64,000 nt of DNA from Pisaster brevispinus (lineage: Eukaryota > Echinodermata > Asteroidea > Forcipulatida > Asteriidae). Of this stretch, positions 24,963-38,159 are shown one piece after another (the first letter of the stretch is position 1; every line of letters starts with the position of its first letter). The DNA is taken from the NCBI GenBank assembly GCA_023634235.1, contig JAMKCF010000003.1, forward strand, positions 15,470,742 to 15,534,741, read 5' to 3'. Below the pieces are notes generated by a model. The model was not told the origin of the DNA and did no database searches. It saw only the letters and a program-made list of their open reading frames with translations. The translations under genes were made by a program, and so were the position numbers.

Positions 24963-25936
24963 TAATTAAATTGAACACATAATATTATTCAAAAACGCAT
25001 ATTATACAACTTACATGTGAGGAGTTTATCAAATGTAAGAGGCCACATTTTTCAGAAAATGCCCCTAAACTGCAGAAATATTGTGCACTTACAATCATAT
25101 TTTATTTTAAAATTTGTGCCAACCAAAATGAAAAAGTGATTCTGGAGGACTACGATAGTAAATATGTGTGACTAGCACAGTGTGTATATCGATACTGGTG
25201 TCGTGTGCGTATGCCTGCAAACTTTCAGGTGAACAATTCAAATTGTCATCGATTATTTGTCTTTTCTTTTTCGATTACCATCAGACACCTTTAAACAAAA
25301 AGATAGACGTTTTGGGTGACACCTCCACTGATGTTTCCAATATCTGTCTACGAGTTGATGACTCCCCGATGGTGTTAACTGCCTCGACACATTTCCGGGT
25401 GACAATATTGAAAGTATCCGGGTAATTGTTATTCTGTGTGAATGGCAACCAGCTTGGATAACACCGAAATCACGGACAATGTGCTGTGCCAATAGATAAC
25501 ACGTGTATCCCGAGATGACTTTCTTTAAACTCATAGTTCTTTAAAAAAAATATCAGCCAACATGTCGTGCCACGGCATGAAGAAGTCGCTATTTATTTAC
25601 TGCTTTTTCTCAACTGCTACGACTACATTCCCCCCCCCCGATAACTTAAAAAAAAAAAAGTACCACCATCACATGTGACTCTGATACGAAAATACAGGAC
25701 TAATTACAAGCATTTTTCTCTTGAAGCCAAAGCTTTTAAACTAAGCAGAATTACAAAGTTAATTGGATGTGATGTATGCAAATTAAAGTGACACATGTCA
25801 CGTGAACAAAGTAAAGTGAAAGGAAACGGGATAATAACAAAGACACGCAAATATGGGAAAGAGAAAAGGAAATTCTTTAAAACCACAACTTAAACCTCTC
25901 CTTTGTGATTAAAGGAACACAAACACTTGTTAACAG
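24963..25936. other. Non-coding stretch
   Basis: AT-rich. A C10 run followed soon by A11 lies at about 25630-25660. Short frames at 25168-25534 on both strands overlap each other, and none has a recognised domain. Confidence 0.5.
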
Positions 25937-26203
25937 TACTCTCGTTATAGCAAGATCGCTGTATGGTCAAAATAACTCTTTATAACAGGAATGTTGTTAT
26001 AAGAGGACAGCAAAGGAAAGAAACACACAGCAGAAATGAGATTTGGGACTCGCTGGACTCGCTAAATTACCTCTGAATTACTCGCTGAATTACCTCTTAA
26101 TAACAGAAACGTTGTTATAAGAGGACTGCAAAACATTTCAGAAATACTCTTTATAAGCAGGTCCTCTTTATAAAGTGCTCTTTATAACGAGGGTTGACTG
26201 CAC
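25937..26203 (-). mobile_element. MITE, TIR type CTCGTTATAACGAG (copy 2, with internal duplication)
   Basis: Reads on the minus strand as CAGTCAACCCTCGTTATAAA ... CTTGCTATAACGAGAGTACTG. It aligns with 7868-8052 but is about 80 bp longer because the CTCTTATAACAACG/TTAAGAGGTAATT module is present twice. Both ends begin CAGTNNNCYCTCGTTATA, giving terminal inverted repeats of about 18 bases. It has no coding capacity. Affinity to pogo/Tigger-type elements is a guess from the CAGT end. Confidence 0.75.
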
Positions 26204-26269
26204 ACACGCCTTATAAGACGCATTGGTGTTGTTGATGATGTGTCGGTACCTCAGGATCTCACGTCTATT

Positions 26270-26365
26270 CACGTGTGAAGGAAACAAACTCGCGCACTTT
26301 TAATGTGCCCAAATGTTCGAATTTGCGCGAGACTTGCACAGTCTATTGAACAACTTCATGTACCA
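26270..26365 (+). repeat. Dispersed repeat, copy b (pairs with 24.87 kb)
   Basis: Contains GTGAAGGAAACAAACTCGCG, TTGCGCGAGACTTGCACAGT and TACCACAACT in the same order and orientation as 24870-24962. The 1.4 kb between the two includes the MITE at 25937. Confidence 0.7.
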
Positions 26366-27544
26366 CAACTGTTTAGCCCTACATGTATCTTTCGAGTCCA
26401 ACAAACTATGTTTTTGTGCATAGGTTGTTAATGACTTGCTCTTGATCTGATCAGTGCGACTGTTTGATTGAAGCGACGAGGGAGTCCTCCGTACGTAAAA
26501 TGTAGCTCAGGAGAAAAGCAAGCCATAATTAATAGAATGAAATAAATACAAATGAGCACAAATACTCGGAATAATGTTTACTGTTCACATTGTCCACGAG
26601 CTGTCCTCTCTTGAGAAACGCATATTTGTCCGCATTTTAAATGTGGTCGTTTAAAGGTACAGTCCAACTACTATTTGGGCCAGTTGTTGTTGTTGTTGTT
26701 GTTGTTGTTTTCTTCAAAAACAAAGGCAATTATATTCTGACATAAGGATGTGACTTAGAAAACACTCGGGTCATTTCAATGGATTACAATGAAACAAACA
26801 TTGGCAAGTTTGACAATGTAAATGTTCACAGCTTTGTACACGGTGTATAAAGATAGTAATGGTGAATAACTTCCCTTGAAATTTGTTGGCCTGAAATGCT
26901 TCACCGGTAGTTTTTGAGAAATGGTTAATACAATTAGTCCAAAACCCGACCCCCCCCCCACTATTTTCGCGTGACTCCGATAAGTCTGATTGGGCTTTAA
27001 CTTTCACCTGTTTGTTATTTCACAGTAGCCCATATAGGCCTAGGCCTATGTGTTGAATCACATTGCATACTGGACATGGACGATTTACCAAATGCAGTGC
27101 GCATGCTTTAGTATGTACGACAGTTCCCGCTGTCACCTGACTCATTAGTGCAGCATCGACCTAAAACAAGTGGCAAATGAGTTTCCTGTCATCAGGTAAT
27201 TCTACAACTGTTTGTGTAAAATGTTGTGTGTTTTTGTTTGTTTAAGTTTAAACATTTTACGGTGCCTTATTTGAGCCATGGAGATTTGGAAACTACAAAA
27301 TAAAAATCCAATGAAAGGCTCGATCTACAATGAGCCTAAATTCAATGCAACATTGTCTTTCCTAGCATAGCGTAAAATCTGAAGGGAAATTATAGAGTGG
27401 AGGCAAAATCAAACAATGGGACACTGTCACAGTGGTGGATATCCGTTGAAAAACAGCACAACAGCAAAACAGAATGAAAACAAAACAGTATATAACAGCA
27501 AAGAAATACACACAAGCAAAAACTACAACCAAACATTTGCATGC
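26366..27544. other. Non-coding stretch with (GTT)n
   Basis: Seven GTT units lie at 26688-26709, just after TTTAAAGGTACAGTCCAACT, which resembles the left end of the TTAA-flanked MITEs but has no matching right end. A C9 run is at about 26950-26958. No gene is supported. Confidence 0.5.
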
Positions 27545-27918
27545 TTAAAAGCAGGGAATATACTTTTGGTAATTGTCAAAGACCATTTTCCTCACTTGGT
27601 GTATCCCAGTATATGAATAAAATGACAAACCTGTGAAAATCTGGGCTCAATTGGCCATCGAAGTTGCAAGAAAAAAATGAAAGAAGGAACAAAAACACCC
27701 TTGTTATACATAGAATGGTGTGCTTTCAGATTGCCTGAAGCCTTTCTCAAATTCTTGGGTTTTTTTCGTGAAGAACTACCTCTTTCTCTAAAACTACATT
27801 ACTTCAAAGGGAGTCGTTTCTGTACAATGTTTTATGATATCAGCAGCTCTCAGCTCTTTACCAAGTAAGTTTCCCTGGTCATGTGTGGAGTAATTACCGA
27901 CGGTAAACCAAGCCTTTA
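27545..27918. mobile_element. Palindromic MITE, TTAA-flanked (copy 3)
   Basis: Begins TTAAAAGCAGGGAATATACT and TTTTGGTAATTGTCAAAGAC, ends GAGTAATTACCGACGGTAAA and CCAAGCCTTTA. The body phrases CACTTGGTGTATCCCAGTAT, ACAAACCTGTGAAAATCTGG, GCTCAATTGGCCATCGAAG, AAAACTACATTACTTCAAAG and TTTACCAAGTAAGTTTCCCT match copy 5 (41576-41932) closely. It is non-coding. Confidence 0.8.
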
Positions 27919-29086
27919 CGTAAAATCATATTCCGTACCAGCAAAATGGACACAGTGGGATTCTGGAAAGAAAAAGAAAAATAAACGAAGGGATGGAATG
28001 AGGAGTACGAGCCCATACAAAATTACGATGAGTCAATTGCAGACTGATCCGTGAGCAACACAGTGAATCCACGCAGCAAAGCAAGAAAATGCTTCATCTG
28101 GTTTTCATACCAGATCTATTAATTTAAAAGCCCTTTGGAGACCATTGCGGCCACGAGCGGCTTGTACCAAAATGCCCACAGCAAACGGCCGCAAAATGTG
28201 ACCTACTTCCCCTCACCCAAAGAGGTCAAAGTAAAAGGTCGTGTCCGGAAATGACATTTCCCAATGTTTCCTATGTAAAAAATAATATATCAATTTCTAA
28301 TAAACAAAACAGGTTTTTTTTTCAGTTCATGTTATTTTTGTTGACATTTTTACTGACAAAATTTGATTTAATTTTTTTTTACAAGATTAGCATTGTGTGG
28401 GCGTCTTGTGTTGATTGTACAGCAATGAATGGTCTCGGGTGTAATGTTTCAGTACATAGGACTATACTGTACGTCACGCAAAACTATTATTTCATTCCTT
28501 TAAACTTATAAACAACTTAGTACATCTACTCTGCTGAGTTGCGCTTCTTTAACCGTGTTATTGACGAATTGTTTCCCGTCGTAGAGTTAAGGGTCCTCGT
28601 AATTCGGTTAGATCGATGTTTTGTTTGGTATTGTATTAGTTTATTTTGTGGTTTTTTTTTCTTTTGAGCTTGTAGACGCGGGGATGGTGTCTCGCATAAG
28701 ACATCTCGCCTCGCCGAACCACGGTCATGCCTACGCCCGTCCTTCCCACTTCCCTTTGTGGTGCTGTACTTGATAAAATGCGATTAGCAGTATGCCACTC
28801 TATCTCTCGAAGGAAAATCTGTTCACGAAAAAATAAATAGAATAAAACAGGGAGGAGGATGGGAGAATGATATAATAAAAAGATATAAAGAATAATAATA
28901 ATAAAAGCCTGAATGACAGAGCGCTTCTGTGGAGAAATCTCTCCGACAATGAAGATTGCCTTCTGGGGATTGAAGTTCGCCACATCTTCGCTATCGTCGG
29001 GCCCGAGCCATTTCCGGTCGCCGGGTTCAAGCAGCTGTAGCCCCCGGTGAGCGCAGCTAAATTTCGTCACATCGGAGGTCTTTTGA
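27919..29086. other. Non-coding stretch
   Basis: No supported gene. The minus frame at 28636-29094 (152 codons) contains a hydrophobic, AT-derived stretch (FIIIILYIFLLYH) encoded by ATA/AAT-rich DNA. It has no recognised domain and I regard it as chance. Confidence 0.45.
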
Positions 29087-29129
29087 GAGCGCACGCGAGA
29101 GAGGGAGAGAGAGAGAGAGAGAGAGAGAC
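29087..29129 (+). repeat. (GA)n microsatellite
   Basis: GAGAGAGGGAGAGAGAGAGA continuing to about 29129, perfect for roughly 12 dinucleotide units in its centre. Confidence 0.9.
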
Positions 29130-32109
29130 AGGGAGAAAGAAAAAATTGCTGTGCGGGACGACCCTGGATAATCGCGTTTTTCTTGTTTGTCTGATGGACA
29201 GATGCCGGGGACTAGGCCGTCGTGTCGCGGCCTACCTCTATCCCCATCCCTCGTGTGATGGGCCATGAGCGGTCTCGTGAAAATGCCCCGGATTATTCGA
29301 CCGTTCACTATTGCAAAATGAATTTATCCAGTTATGTCAACAAACTCTGTAGTTACTGTTACAAATTGAATGGCGCGGCGAGATGGGTTGGTTTTTTATT
29401 AGCGTATTTGAATGGGACACAGACGCAATTTAGAGGCTCAACAGAAGTCCGTGAATATTAAAAAAAAGAGGGAGTGAGACATCGGGGACGCGGGCGTCCG
29501 TGAGTCAGTTTCAGCGGTCTTAGATTGTGTCAAGTTATGATTGAATAAGAAATTGAATCTGTATTTTGTGCAGCGTTCCGTTGTGTTAATGATGAAATCG
29601 TGTCCTCGGTTTCAAGTGTAAGCCGTTAGAATTTCAGGAATGAAAAATAGCCCAACTAACATGATTTCCTTTAATTGTCATTGGCACTTAACAAATGAAT
29701 ATATCTAATAAAGTCAGAAGGCGTTGAGCTCACTCGAGTTTCGGTTCATTGCGTATTGTACAGTCCATTCGTGAACAGTTTTACACACCTCGGCAACTCT
29801 ACAAAGAAACACTGGTGGTTTTTTCTCTCTCTTTCTTGCGGGGTCTTTGTGTCTCATCTTTAGGCCCTCTAAAGGATCCTGGTGGAGAGCCTCCTTTTAC
29901 CGTGTAATGTTATCAAACCTTGAATAAACTGCTCACACCGAGCGGTTAATGTCGACCAGTCCCGGGCTGCCTGCAGTGGAATCAGTATCATGGCCAAGGT
30001 CGGGCCATATACAACAATCAACAGCCAATAAATGGGTCAGGGTCTCGCCGCTAACATTTTCAAGGGGGAAAGAAATTGTCAAAGTTACAAGAGATAACTT
30101 CGTCGTTGACGGATACTCAGGGCAATCATGTACGGCAGACTTGCGAGCTGTGGTTTGAGCGGTGTCGTCTCTTTATCACTATTATTGCTATTTAATATTG
30201 GAACTTTTCATTTTGGTTTTATTTAAAATTTGGTTTTATTAAAAGAAGGACCAAAATCCTGAACTCGCACGACGACTTCTTCTCACGTCATGAGACCACA
30301 ACCGCACTAACAAAAATGTGGTGCCGTATGCTGTGGGGCCGCTCTATGGGGTTTGCGTGTGTATCTTAGCGGGCCTCCTTCGCTTTACCGGTCCGGCGCG
30401 AGAGGCGACCGAGGTAGGGGAGCGACCTGCCGGCGCCTGCTAGCACCGGAGTCTCGGCTTGCCACCAAATACAACGACAGACCCCTAAAACAATTACGCC
30501 ATTCAGGTTTTTTTTTTTTTAAGTCATGAGATATCAGGGCCGATACACAGACCACGGATGTGATTTGTAATTTCTACGTCTGCCGCGAGCACACAGGCAC
30601 TGGTTAACCAAATTGAATTGTTGATAGTCTTAGTATCATTACATGTGACACTCGAAGTTCATCGCTTGCTGGGTGCATCAAGGTTAAGAAAACTGAAGCT
30701 GTTGGGCGCAGAAGACGTCCACCAAATGATCTTTGCAACCGCTGTGCAAATCAACTGATAAGTCCTGGTTCATTGGAAGCTGTTGTTGCCGTGATTGGCA
30801 AAGAGTATATATATGATGAAGATGTATATGATGTGTGCACAAAAATAATACTCGGTGTGCAATTATGACTATTTACCGCATAGCCAGACAATTAAGTTAG
30901 TGGACTTGACGGCTGGGTGGCTTTTAGTTTAGTTTCATTCGCAGGGAAATCTTAATTAGGTTTCTTTGTGTCTTTGTTCTGATTTTTTTTTATAAGGAGG
31001 GTCGGATCATCGGAACGAAGTGTCTTTCGTTTAGGTACAACACCAAGATAGAAGTGCAAAAGGTAGATTTTGTTTTAGCTAGGCAAAGGGAAACAAAAGT
31101 TTTTCCAAAAGATACTTCACAAAAGACGCTCTGCAGTTCCTTTAACTTACTTTACGATGAGATCCGTCACATTTCACAAAATCTTATCCACATATAATAT
31201 TGGACTCTCAGCCAATTTCATATAATTCTTAAAGTAAAGCACTCAACAACAACAACAAAAACAACAACAACAACAGCAACAAAACAACAACAACAAACTA
31301 AAAACAAAAACAGTATAGTCTGATTTTATGTCATTTTGTACTTTCTTGGTATTATCTATGAATGCACAAAATTTGAAGTTGTGCCCGTGCTGAGATGTTT
31401 TTTTAAGATTACACCATTGCAGCAGCGTCCTTTCACGAAACATTTCGAACACACTGGCAGCGTTTGGGGAAGTTGGTTTAGATTATGACGGTCACAAACA
31501 AGATGGAGTAAATTCATTGTAAATTAATACGGACAAAGTGATTCCGAATGAACCATCATTTGACACCCCTACAAGGGGCACAACAGGATCGAAACTGACC
31601 CTTCACGCCACTATCGAGCAGCTTTCAGTATTCTAAGGTTTTGTTGTGTTTTTCTTTTTTTTAGTTTTTAGACTAAAGATTGGTCAACTCTTCTTGTGGC
31701 TGTGGAGCATACTCATGTGCGTTCAGTGAAGTTTTGTTTCAATACAAATTATATAATATAGTACTGCAGGTAGGTTTGGCATACAGCCACAGTATGTCAT
31801 GTCATGAGGAAGATATTTGGCTATAGGACAGGGCCATCACATATTTGTTCTTTGAAATATCAATGGTAGAATAACAAGCAATGGCAGCCGTTTTGAAAGT
31901 TAAAAAAATTGCTTGAGACACTGCCTGTGTTTTTAAGTGAACAATCTGCAATGTCCACACAGCCAAATATTTTTCTCATAGTGTGATCTGACTGTGTGCC
32001 AAATTCCATGCTTGTATCATCAACGGTAAAGTCCCCTCAATGTTTCCCCCTGTCTGTCCCGCTAAATAAGAACGAGTTAATGCTGAAAAAGTGATGAAAA
32101 CGTGAGTTG
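29130..32109. other. Non-coding stretch
   Basis: No supported gene. A GC-rich block lies at 30365-30460 (GGTCCGGCGCGAGAGGCGAC, CGACCTGCCGGCGCCTGC). A (CAA)n array with interruptions lies at 31245-31297. The rest is AT-rich. ATATATATGATGAAGATGTA near 30810 is low-complexity. Confidence 0.45.
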
Positions 32110-32252
32110 TCTGTACTTGGCTTCAACCAGGTGGACGGAGCCCGAGCCAAAGCCCTGAGCCCTAGCCGTGGCTTCGAAAAGGTTCCATAGAGTTATGCGC
32201 ATTACTGGGCGCCATAAGTGCAGAATTCCGCGGTAAGTAGAGCCATGAGATG
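32110..32252 (-). repeat. Dispersed repeat with GAGCCC words and a GCGCCCAGTAATGCGC module
   Basis: On the minus strand: CCATCTCATGGCTCTACTTA, CCGCGGAATTCTGCACTTAT, GGCGCCCAGTAATGCGCATA, then CGAAGCCACGGCTAGGGCTC and GGGCTTTGGCTCGGGCTCCG. The first half matches an arm of the MITE at 24535-24652. The second and third phrases match 21168-21410, and the last is an irregular GGGCTC/GGGCTTT hexamer run. It is probably one end of a larger DNA element. Confidence 0.5.
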
Positions 32253-35200
32253 GACTCAGATTCATGGTAAAAATCCACATTCTATCATACTGCAAAAATA
32301 TATGCACATCAGGCTTTAATTATTGGGTTTAGGAAGAGTTTTTTTTTTATTAAGATTGTTTCAATTTGTACTTTTTGTTTTGGGTATGGGTAGCCCAGTC
32401 AGTGATAATATGCAGGACAAATTATGATATGATTTTGAATAAACAACTAAATTATTGTCAGTGGAAGCTGTCCGGACATTTTGCCAACCAAAGTCGAAGG
32501 TGAAATTATTGTTAACTTTGAAGGTAAATTGTCATAGTCTGAAATGATCACACCAAAATCAAAACTAAGCTGATTCGATGTGTATTTGTGTGTGTTTTTA
32601 AAAAGTCTTGCTAAAATTCTTAACATTTTGTTGGTATTACAGAATTCCTTACCCTTTCGGAAGCTCTGATTTCAGTGTGGCAAAAACCTCAGTTTGTCTT
32701 ATCTAATATCACGACTTCCTTTCTGTTGGCCATCATTGTGTAACTGAGACAGATAATTTAATAGCACAGGTTTCCCATAGAGAACGGGTGGATAACAGCA
32801 CACGCCACTCGCTGATAGATCAAATTCTGTACATGACATGTCCCAATTGTCATACCACTGGTACCGTCACGGTTCTTTTAAGTCTCGCACAGGGGACATA
32901 AATCGCCAGGACGTGACTTTGACGAGAATCGGGAATTGTAGCAGCGGCACTGTCTTTGCCGTGAATGGCAGAACGGTGCATTTAGGTGCGTTACAATCTG
33001 ACCATTTTCAGCAAAGTCTCCCATTGTTAAACACGTTTTTTAGGTGCACATTATGAAGTAAGAGGAAAAAAGGAGAGGGGGAGAGAGAGAAAGAGAAAAA
33101 AGGCGCGATTATAACGATGTACGAAAGTGTTTTGTTTCTTTCTGGTTACGGCGCCGCAGCGTCTCTTAGTGATGGACTGGTGCGGAACCAAATGTGATTT
33201 GTCCCGGTCGTGATTTCTGGAAAACAGGCGATTTTTGTTCTGGTTTTTTAGCTTGCGCTGGTCGTGAGCTATTAGAAGCAACTACCGTGGAATGGTGGAG
33301 CATTTTGATTAGTTGAATCGCATTGTTGTCACGATCACCAGAACAGCATCTTCATGGCCCCATAATAAGGCTTAAGCTGCCATTGCATGGTACCCGGTAT
33401 CACCACAATATTTTCACATGGGACTCGTCTGCCCGAACGAACCCAGCTGACGAAACTTCAAGTTTACATCAAATTCGATTACAAACTTTGACTGGAAAAT
33501 ATTGATTTAACTCAAGCAGTTTTAGCGTTCCACAATCACGACCTACCAGATACGGGGGAAAAAACTGGGAATATTTCCGAGCGGTGATTAATTCGTTCCA
33601 ATGACGTCTGGTAGCGAGTGACTGATAATCAACGCGTCCGCCCGGGTCACTTCAACCTTCGGCTTGGCGATCAACACCGTGGCCGTTCGTAATGTTTCAG
33701 TCACGGCCATGCAAATTTTTTTTAACTTCCAGCATCTCGCGGAAACAAATAAAATATAAAATAAATAAAACAAAATTGGTCGAGAATTGGGATTGCTCCA
33801 CTGCATCCAACTTTACACTCAGCTGCACCTCCTACTGATAGATTGGCAAAAAAAAATTCATTCTGTCGTTTCATTAGTCCTAATTATTTCACCATTTGTA
33901 TCTCTCCTATCGGAGTCTCGACCAAGAATAGGGGGGGGGGGTGGAGAAAAATCACATCAGAATTTTTTTTTAATCTATCGACACTGGATGGTTGGAAAGA
34001 CACTAGCTGTTGTCTGACAGTGACTGCTACGGTGAGACGGAACAATGGGCAACGCTGGATTACTTTTCTGTTCCACTTGGCGCCCATTACCGCGTTCTGT
34101 AGTAGGAATGAGCCGGCGTGCCGCCGCATGGCGAGGCAAAAAAGGGGAAGATGAATCTGTATTGTTATCATCTCGCCAAAAAAAAAATGGAAACAATGAA
34201 GAGAATAAAAACAAATGTAATCGTTTTGAGATGGACTAGTTGAGGAAGTCACACACAGTTTCATGTGATAACAAAGCTCATCCTTAACACTAACCCAGCG
34301 TACCTTGTCTATAGTAAGAAACTGCTACGGGCTCCTATAAACCCCACTTCTCAACTTGACCGAGGGCTACTAAAAACTGCCCAACCAACTTGCTTTAAAA
34401 ATGCTTATATTTCTTCCTATTCAAATGTGAATACACTCTTCTTATTATTTAATGTGTTAATCTATTTTTGAGTGTGAAATGCAACTTCATTCGACCATTA
34501 ACTGCAATCGCTGTACCATTACACATCAGAATTATGTATTTATAACAATACATGCTTAAAATCTGGGCCACCAAAAATTCACGGGCGCAATTAAAACGTA
34601 CAGTTTACTGGCCTGGTGGGCTACTCTACAAAAAGCTTATGCGCAATGCCTGCAAAGAGCTAAACGTCCCGGCATATATCTTTCAATCCGTTAAAGCAAT
34701 TTGACATGTGGACGAAAGGTGCCTTTCGGAACAATTCTCCGTTACTCGTTTGAATTACTCTCAAAATTGCTGGTCTGCCAGAAAAAAAGTTGCCGCACAC
34801 AAATAGCTATGGTCTGTTGTTGGTTAAAAGACAGATACGTCACAATGACGTAGTGAGCTGCACTTTGTATAATAGGGAGCAACATGGATGTTCCTAAGGG
34901 ATATGAACATTGGGGTGGGCGTTGGGTGGGGGTAACGTTTTTTTTAACTGTTTTCCGAATATAGCTTATTCAGATTTTGTCATTTCAAAAAAGGTGGTGT
35001 ACAACTAAAACAACAAAATATCTTCTTTTGACTTTTAGATTTCTAATTTTAAAGATTTTGACGATTTCTCTATTTTTGTTTTAGCTAGCAGAAGAGAAAT
35101 CTTTAGGCTCCACCGGAAACTCCGTTTGCGTCACTGATCGAATAATAGTTACTTCAGTTGCTTTATTCATTCATTGCTTTACAAATTTACATAGGGATTT

Positions 35201-36440
35201 TCGTGACTTTCCAATGCTGCATTTAGAGGATTTTTTTATACAAACATATGCGTTTCGTAATATTTTTTTGATTTTCCTCTCATCCTATGAATTATTAACA
35301 CTACGAAGTTATTATTTCTGAAGTATCTTGGGATTTCAGGAATGATTACGTACATCCGAAAAAGGATGTCGCACAGCTAATTATTCTTAGTATTTATTCT
35401 GTTTTCTGTTTAATTTTTATTTTGCAATACGGACTCGTTTCCCTCTCTCGCAAAAAGAAGCAGGACACAATTTTGTTTTGGGTTGTTTTTCTTGAATGGT
35501 GGAAAACAATCGAAGCACGGCATTGGTAATGGCGGGAATAAGTGATGCTGGGGACCCCTTTCGAATCTACAAAGACAGTGAAAGTTTCACAGTAATGAAT
35601 AGAAAATTTGTTTTCTTGATTGCATTTTTGTTTACATATTCTTTTTGTTGTCCCCAACCAGTTCTTCTGGATTGTCCTTGATTTAAACAATTGTTTTTCA
35701 AATTGTTTTTCTTCTTTCATTTTCACCAACATGGAAACAGATGTCGAATTGAAAAAAACAGTTCGAACCTTTTGTTCATTGGCTTTGATTACTCTTTTGT
35801 CTTAAGGATCAAATTATCTGAAAAAAACCTAGTACCAGTACTTCACGAACCAAACTTTGGTTCAATATGAACTTATTATCAGCCGTACTTCATCTGCTAT
35901 AGTTTAGTTCTTATTTGATAGTGATTTATAATTAGATTTGCCCGTTCATCGGCTGGAATTTTTGTGTTTTTTACGCTCCAATGTCATTGGTATTTGCTCG
36001 CTGTGTAACGTGAAGGCGCAAGGGAATTTTACCAGTGCATACACCAGTCGTTTCTTCGGGAAATAAATTTACATTAGACGAACAGAAGTTGGCCCAGCAC
36101 CGTGGTTCTGTTTATTTATGCCGTTTTAGGGGAGTTTACTTGATTCTGAATGTCAACTCATTAAATAATTTTCCACCTGCTGTCACTTTGTAATTACAAT
36201 TTCGATTCCTTGTCATGATTGCATACGGAGGATGGGGGTGGGGGGGGGGGGGCTTCAACCAATGTTATTTAGTTTACGTTGGTTACTTTGTACACAACGT
36301 GTAAACAATGAATTGATTAGAATAGGTTAAAGTCCATAATGACATCAATCCAATTAAGAAGGTACTACATTCATTATGGGCTGATGTTGTTCGCTTGCAT
36401 GATCCAGATTTAAAATTTGTTTTAATGTGCCTCGCCAATT
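32253..36440. other. Long AT-rich non-coding stretch
   Basis: No supported gene in about 4.2 kb. Overlapping frames near 33.8-34.3 kb on both strands cross a G10 run (33931-33940) and A/T runs and have no domain. A G12 run lies at 36240-36252. The sequence at 36160-36200 (CTCATTAAATAATTTTCC, TGTAATTACAATTTCG) has TAAT cores. No element with a second copy was found. Confidence 0.45.
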
Positions 36441-38159
36441 AAGACTAATCAGCTTTTGAGGCCGCACTCGGGCCATCTTGTTCATTGAGCTGCAGCCATT
36501 CCCAACCCCTAAGTCTCAGTCCTTCGTCAGTGTCACGTCCAAGGCCGGGGAAACAGCGCCGAACGCGGGGGAAAGAGTTCCCTCGCGCTCGCCCGACCCT
36601 GCTCGCATTGTTTATGCACGGCAATTCATCAAGGACCCCGCTTCGCTCTTGCTGCCGAACTCGACCTTGGTTTCCCCTATTCAACTAAATTGCAGAGTTA
36701 TTATGACAGTGCGCCATCTTTATCAGAGATGTGTGATGCGACATGACAAGATAGCTGGGCGTGTGTGTACGCTCCCATATTGATGTTTTTGAAGACTTAG
36801 TGAAGACGGGCAGAGGTAGGGTCCCAGGGGAGCAAACGGTGGGGATACCTTGAGGAACCAATGGGAAAGAAGCTGTCGTGGAGACGGCGGCGGGAAATTG
36901 CCTTCCAGGAGTTTAGATTCCGTGGATCAAACGCCTGTTTCATTTTCAATTACCCAATGATTCGGAAGGATGAGTAGTGGTTTTGGTGTATCTTTCACGG
37001 CCCCTGGAGCCCCGGGAGCTCCAACGAGAGAAGGGGAGAGATAGAAAGAGAGAGGCGGGGGTTGTTTGTGATTGCCGGGGCTATCCGGGCCCGCAAGGCG
37101 CATCATTTCACAACAGGGACAGGCATCAAGATGAATTTATTACACAACCCACTAGATGGGGGTTCAGACATTTGTTAATTGAATTGGCCGGGATTTGTCG
37201 CCACACAACTCGTGCAGAAGATAGGGACTTGGCATCGCAGCGTGCGGTTCAGCCGGCGGCCTCCGCGCCACCAAGCCCTCTGTCCAGGGCCCCCCTATGC
37301 CGGGGAGCCGTGGCCTGCTCCAGCCTAGTGCACCGGCTGGTCCCCCCTGATCTTGCGTATCACTTGACGTCAAGGGCATGGGACAATCAAAGGATTTGGC
37401 TTGAATCAGCGTTACAAATTGGGGATGTGATGGGTTTACGAGACTCATTTGTCTGCCGGTGAAGGTTACATCTCCCCCGTCCATCCCTTGAAAATCAAAT
37501 TAGAGTTTATACACAAAAATGGTCGTGGGATGAAGGCTCGTCTCCCATCAAAGACAATCTCACTGCACTCGCACACCGTCACACGAACGCAGTGCACTGT
37601 AACAAGTTTTTCTCATGTGAACGGTTGATTGTTTTTACGAATTCCATTGAAATTGAAAAATGTGAAGAATAATTAAGTCCAGGTCTAGGCTATAAAGCCT
37701 TACAATAGACTAGCAGCAACTCAAGTTGGAGTTGCGCAGTATCACCACTATTTCCATTTCCCCACTGTGCGTCACGTTGCGGTGCGACCTTGACGCGATT
37801 TGAAACTTATTATTGATTTGAATAAAGAAACAACAAACAGCTCGAGCAACTTGTCCGTACTTTGTTTCCGGGCCTAATTTATACTTCGATAAGTTTCGGT
37901 ATCTTGCGAGTTTCCTCATGAAGACGAAGTAGAGGTAAGCTAACTATCGAAAATACGAAAAGTTTTGAAAACTCTTGAAATTATTTGGGGTCAGGTTATA
38001 AAGCTCATGCCAGGGCCAATCTGTCTGAAATGCTGTCAATAGCATAGTTAGATCTCCAAACCACCATCTCTCCTTTCGATTGCCGCAGCGAAATGAACAC
38101 GTTGTTAACATTCGTACAACCCTTGGTATCAGTCGAAACATACCCCCCCCCCCCTAATA
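36441..38159. other. GC-richer stretch with long but unconvincing frames
   Basis: Around 36480-36700 and 36990-37400 the DNA is CpG-rich and stop-poor. The longest frame, 36977-37462, has 161 codons but is shadowed by a 106-codon frame on the minus strand over the same bases and starts with GTG. It contains no domain that I recognise and is interrupted by purine runs (GAGAGAAGGGGAGAGATAG, AGAGAGAGGCGGGG). It could equally be a CpG island or chance. A C12 run lies at about 38143-38155. Confidence 0.35.

Noticed and set aside
28636..29094. Membrane protein of 152 residues on the minus strand
   Set aside because: The hydrophobic stretch comes from ATA/AAT-rich DNA; no family and no splice support.
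36977..37462. 161-codon protein
   Set aside because: CpG-rich, stop-poor DNA that is open on both strands, GTG start, no domain, purine-run interruptions.
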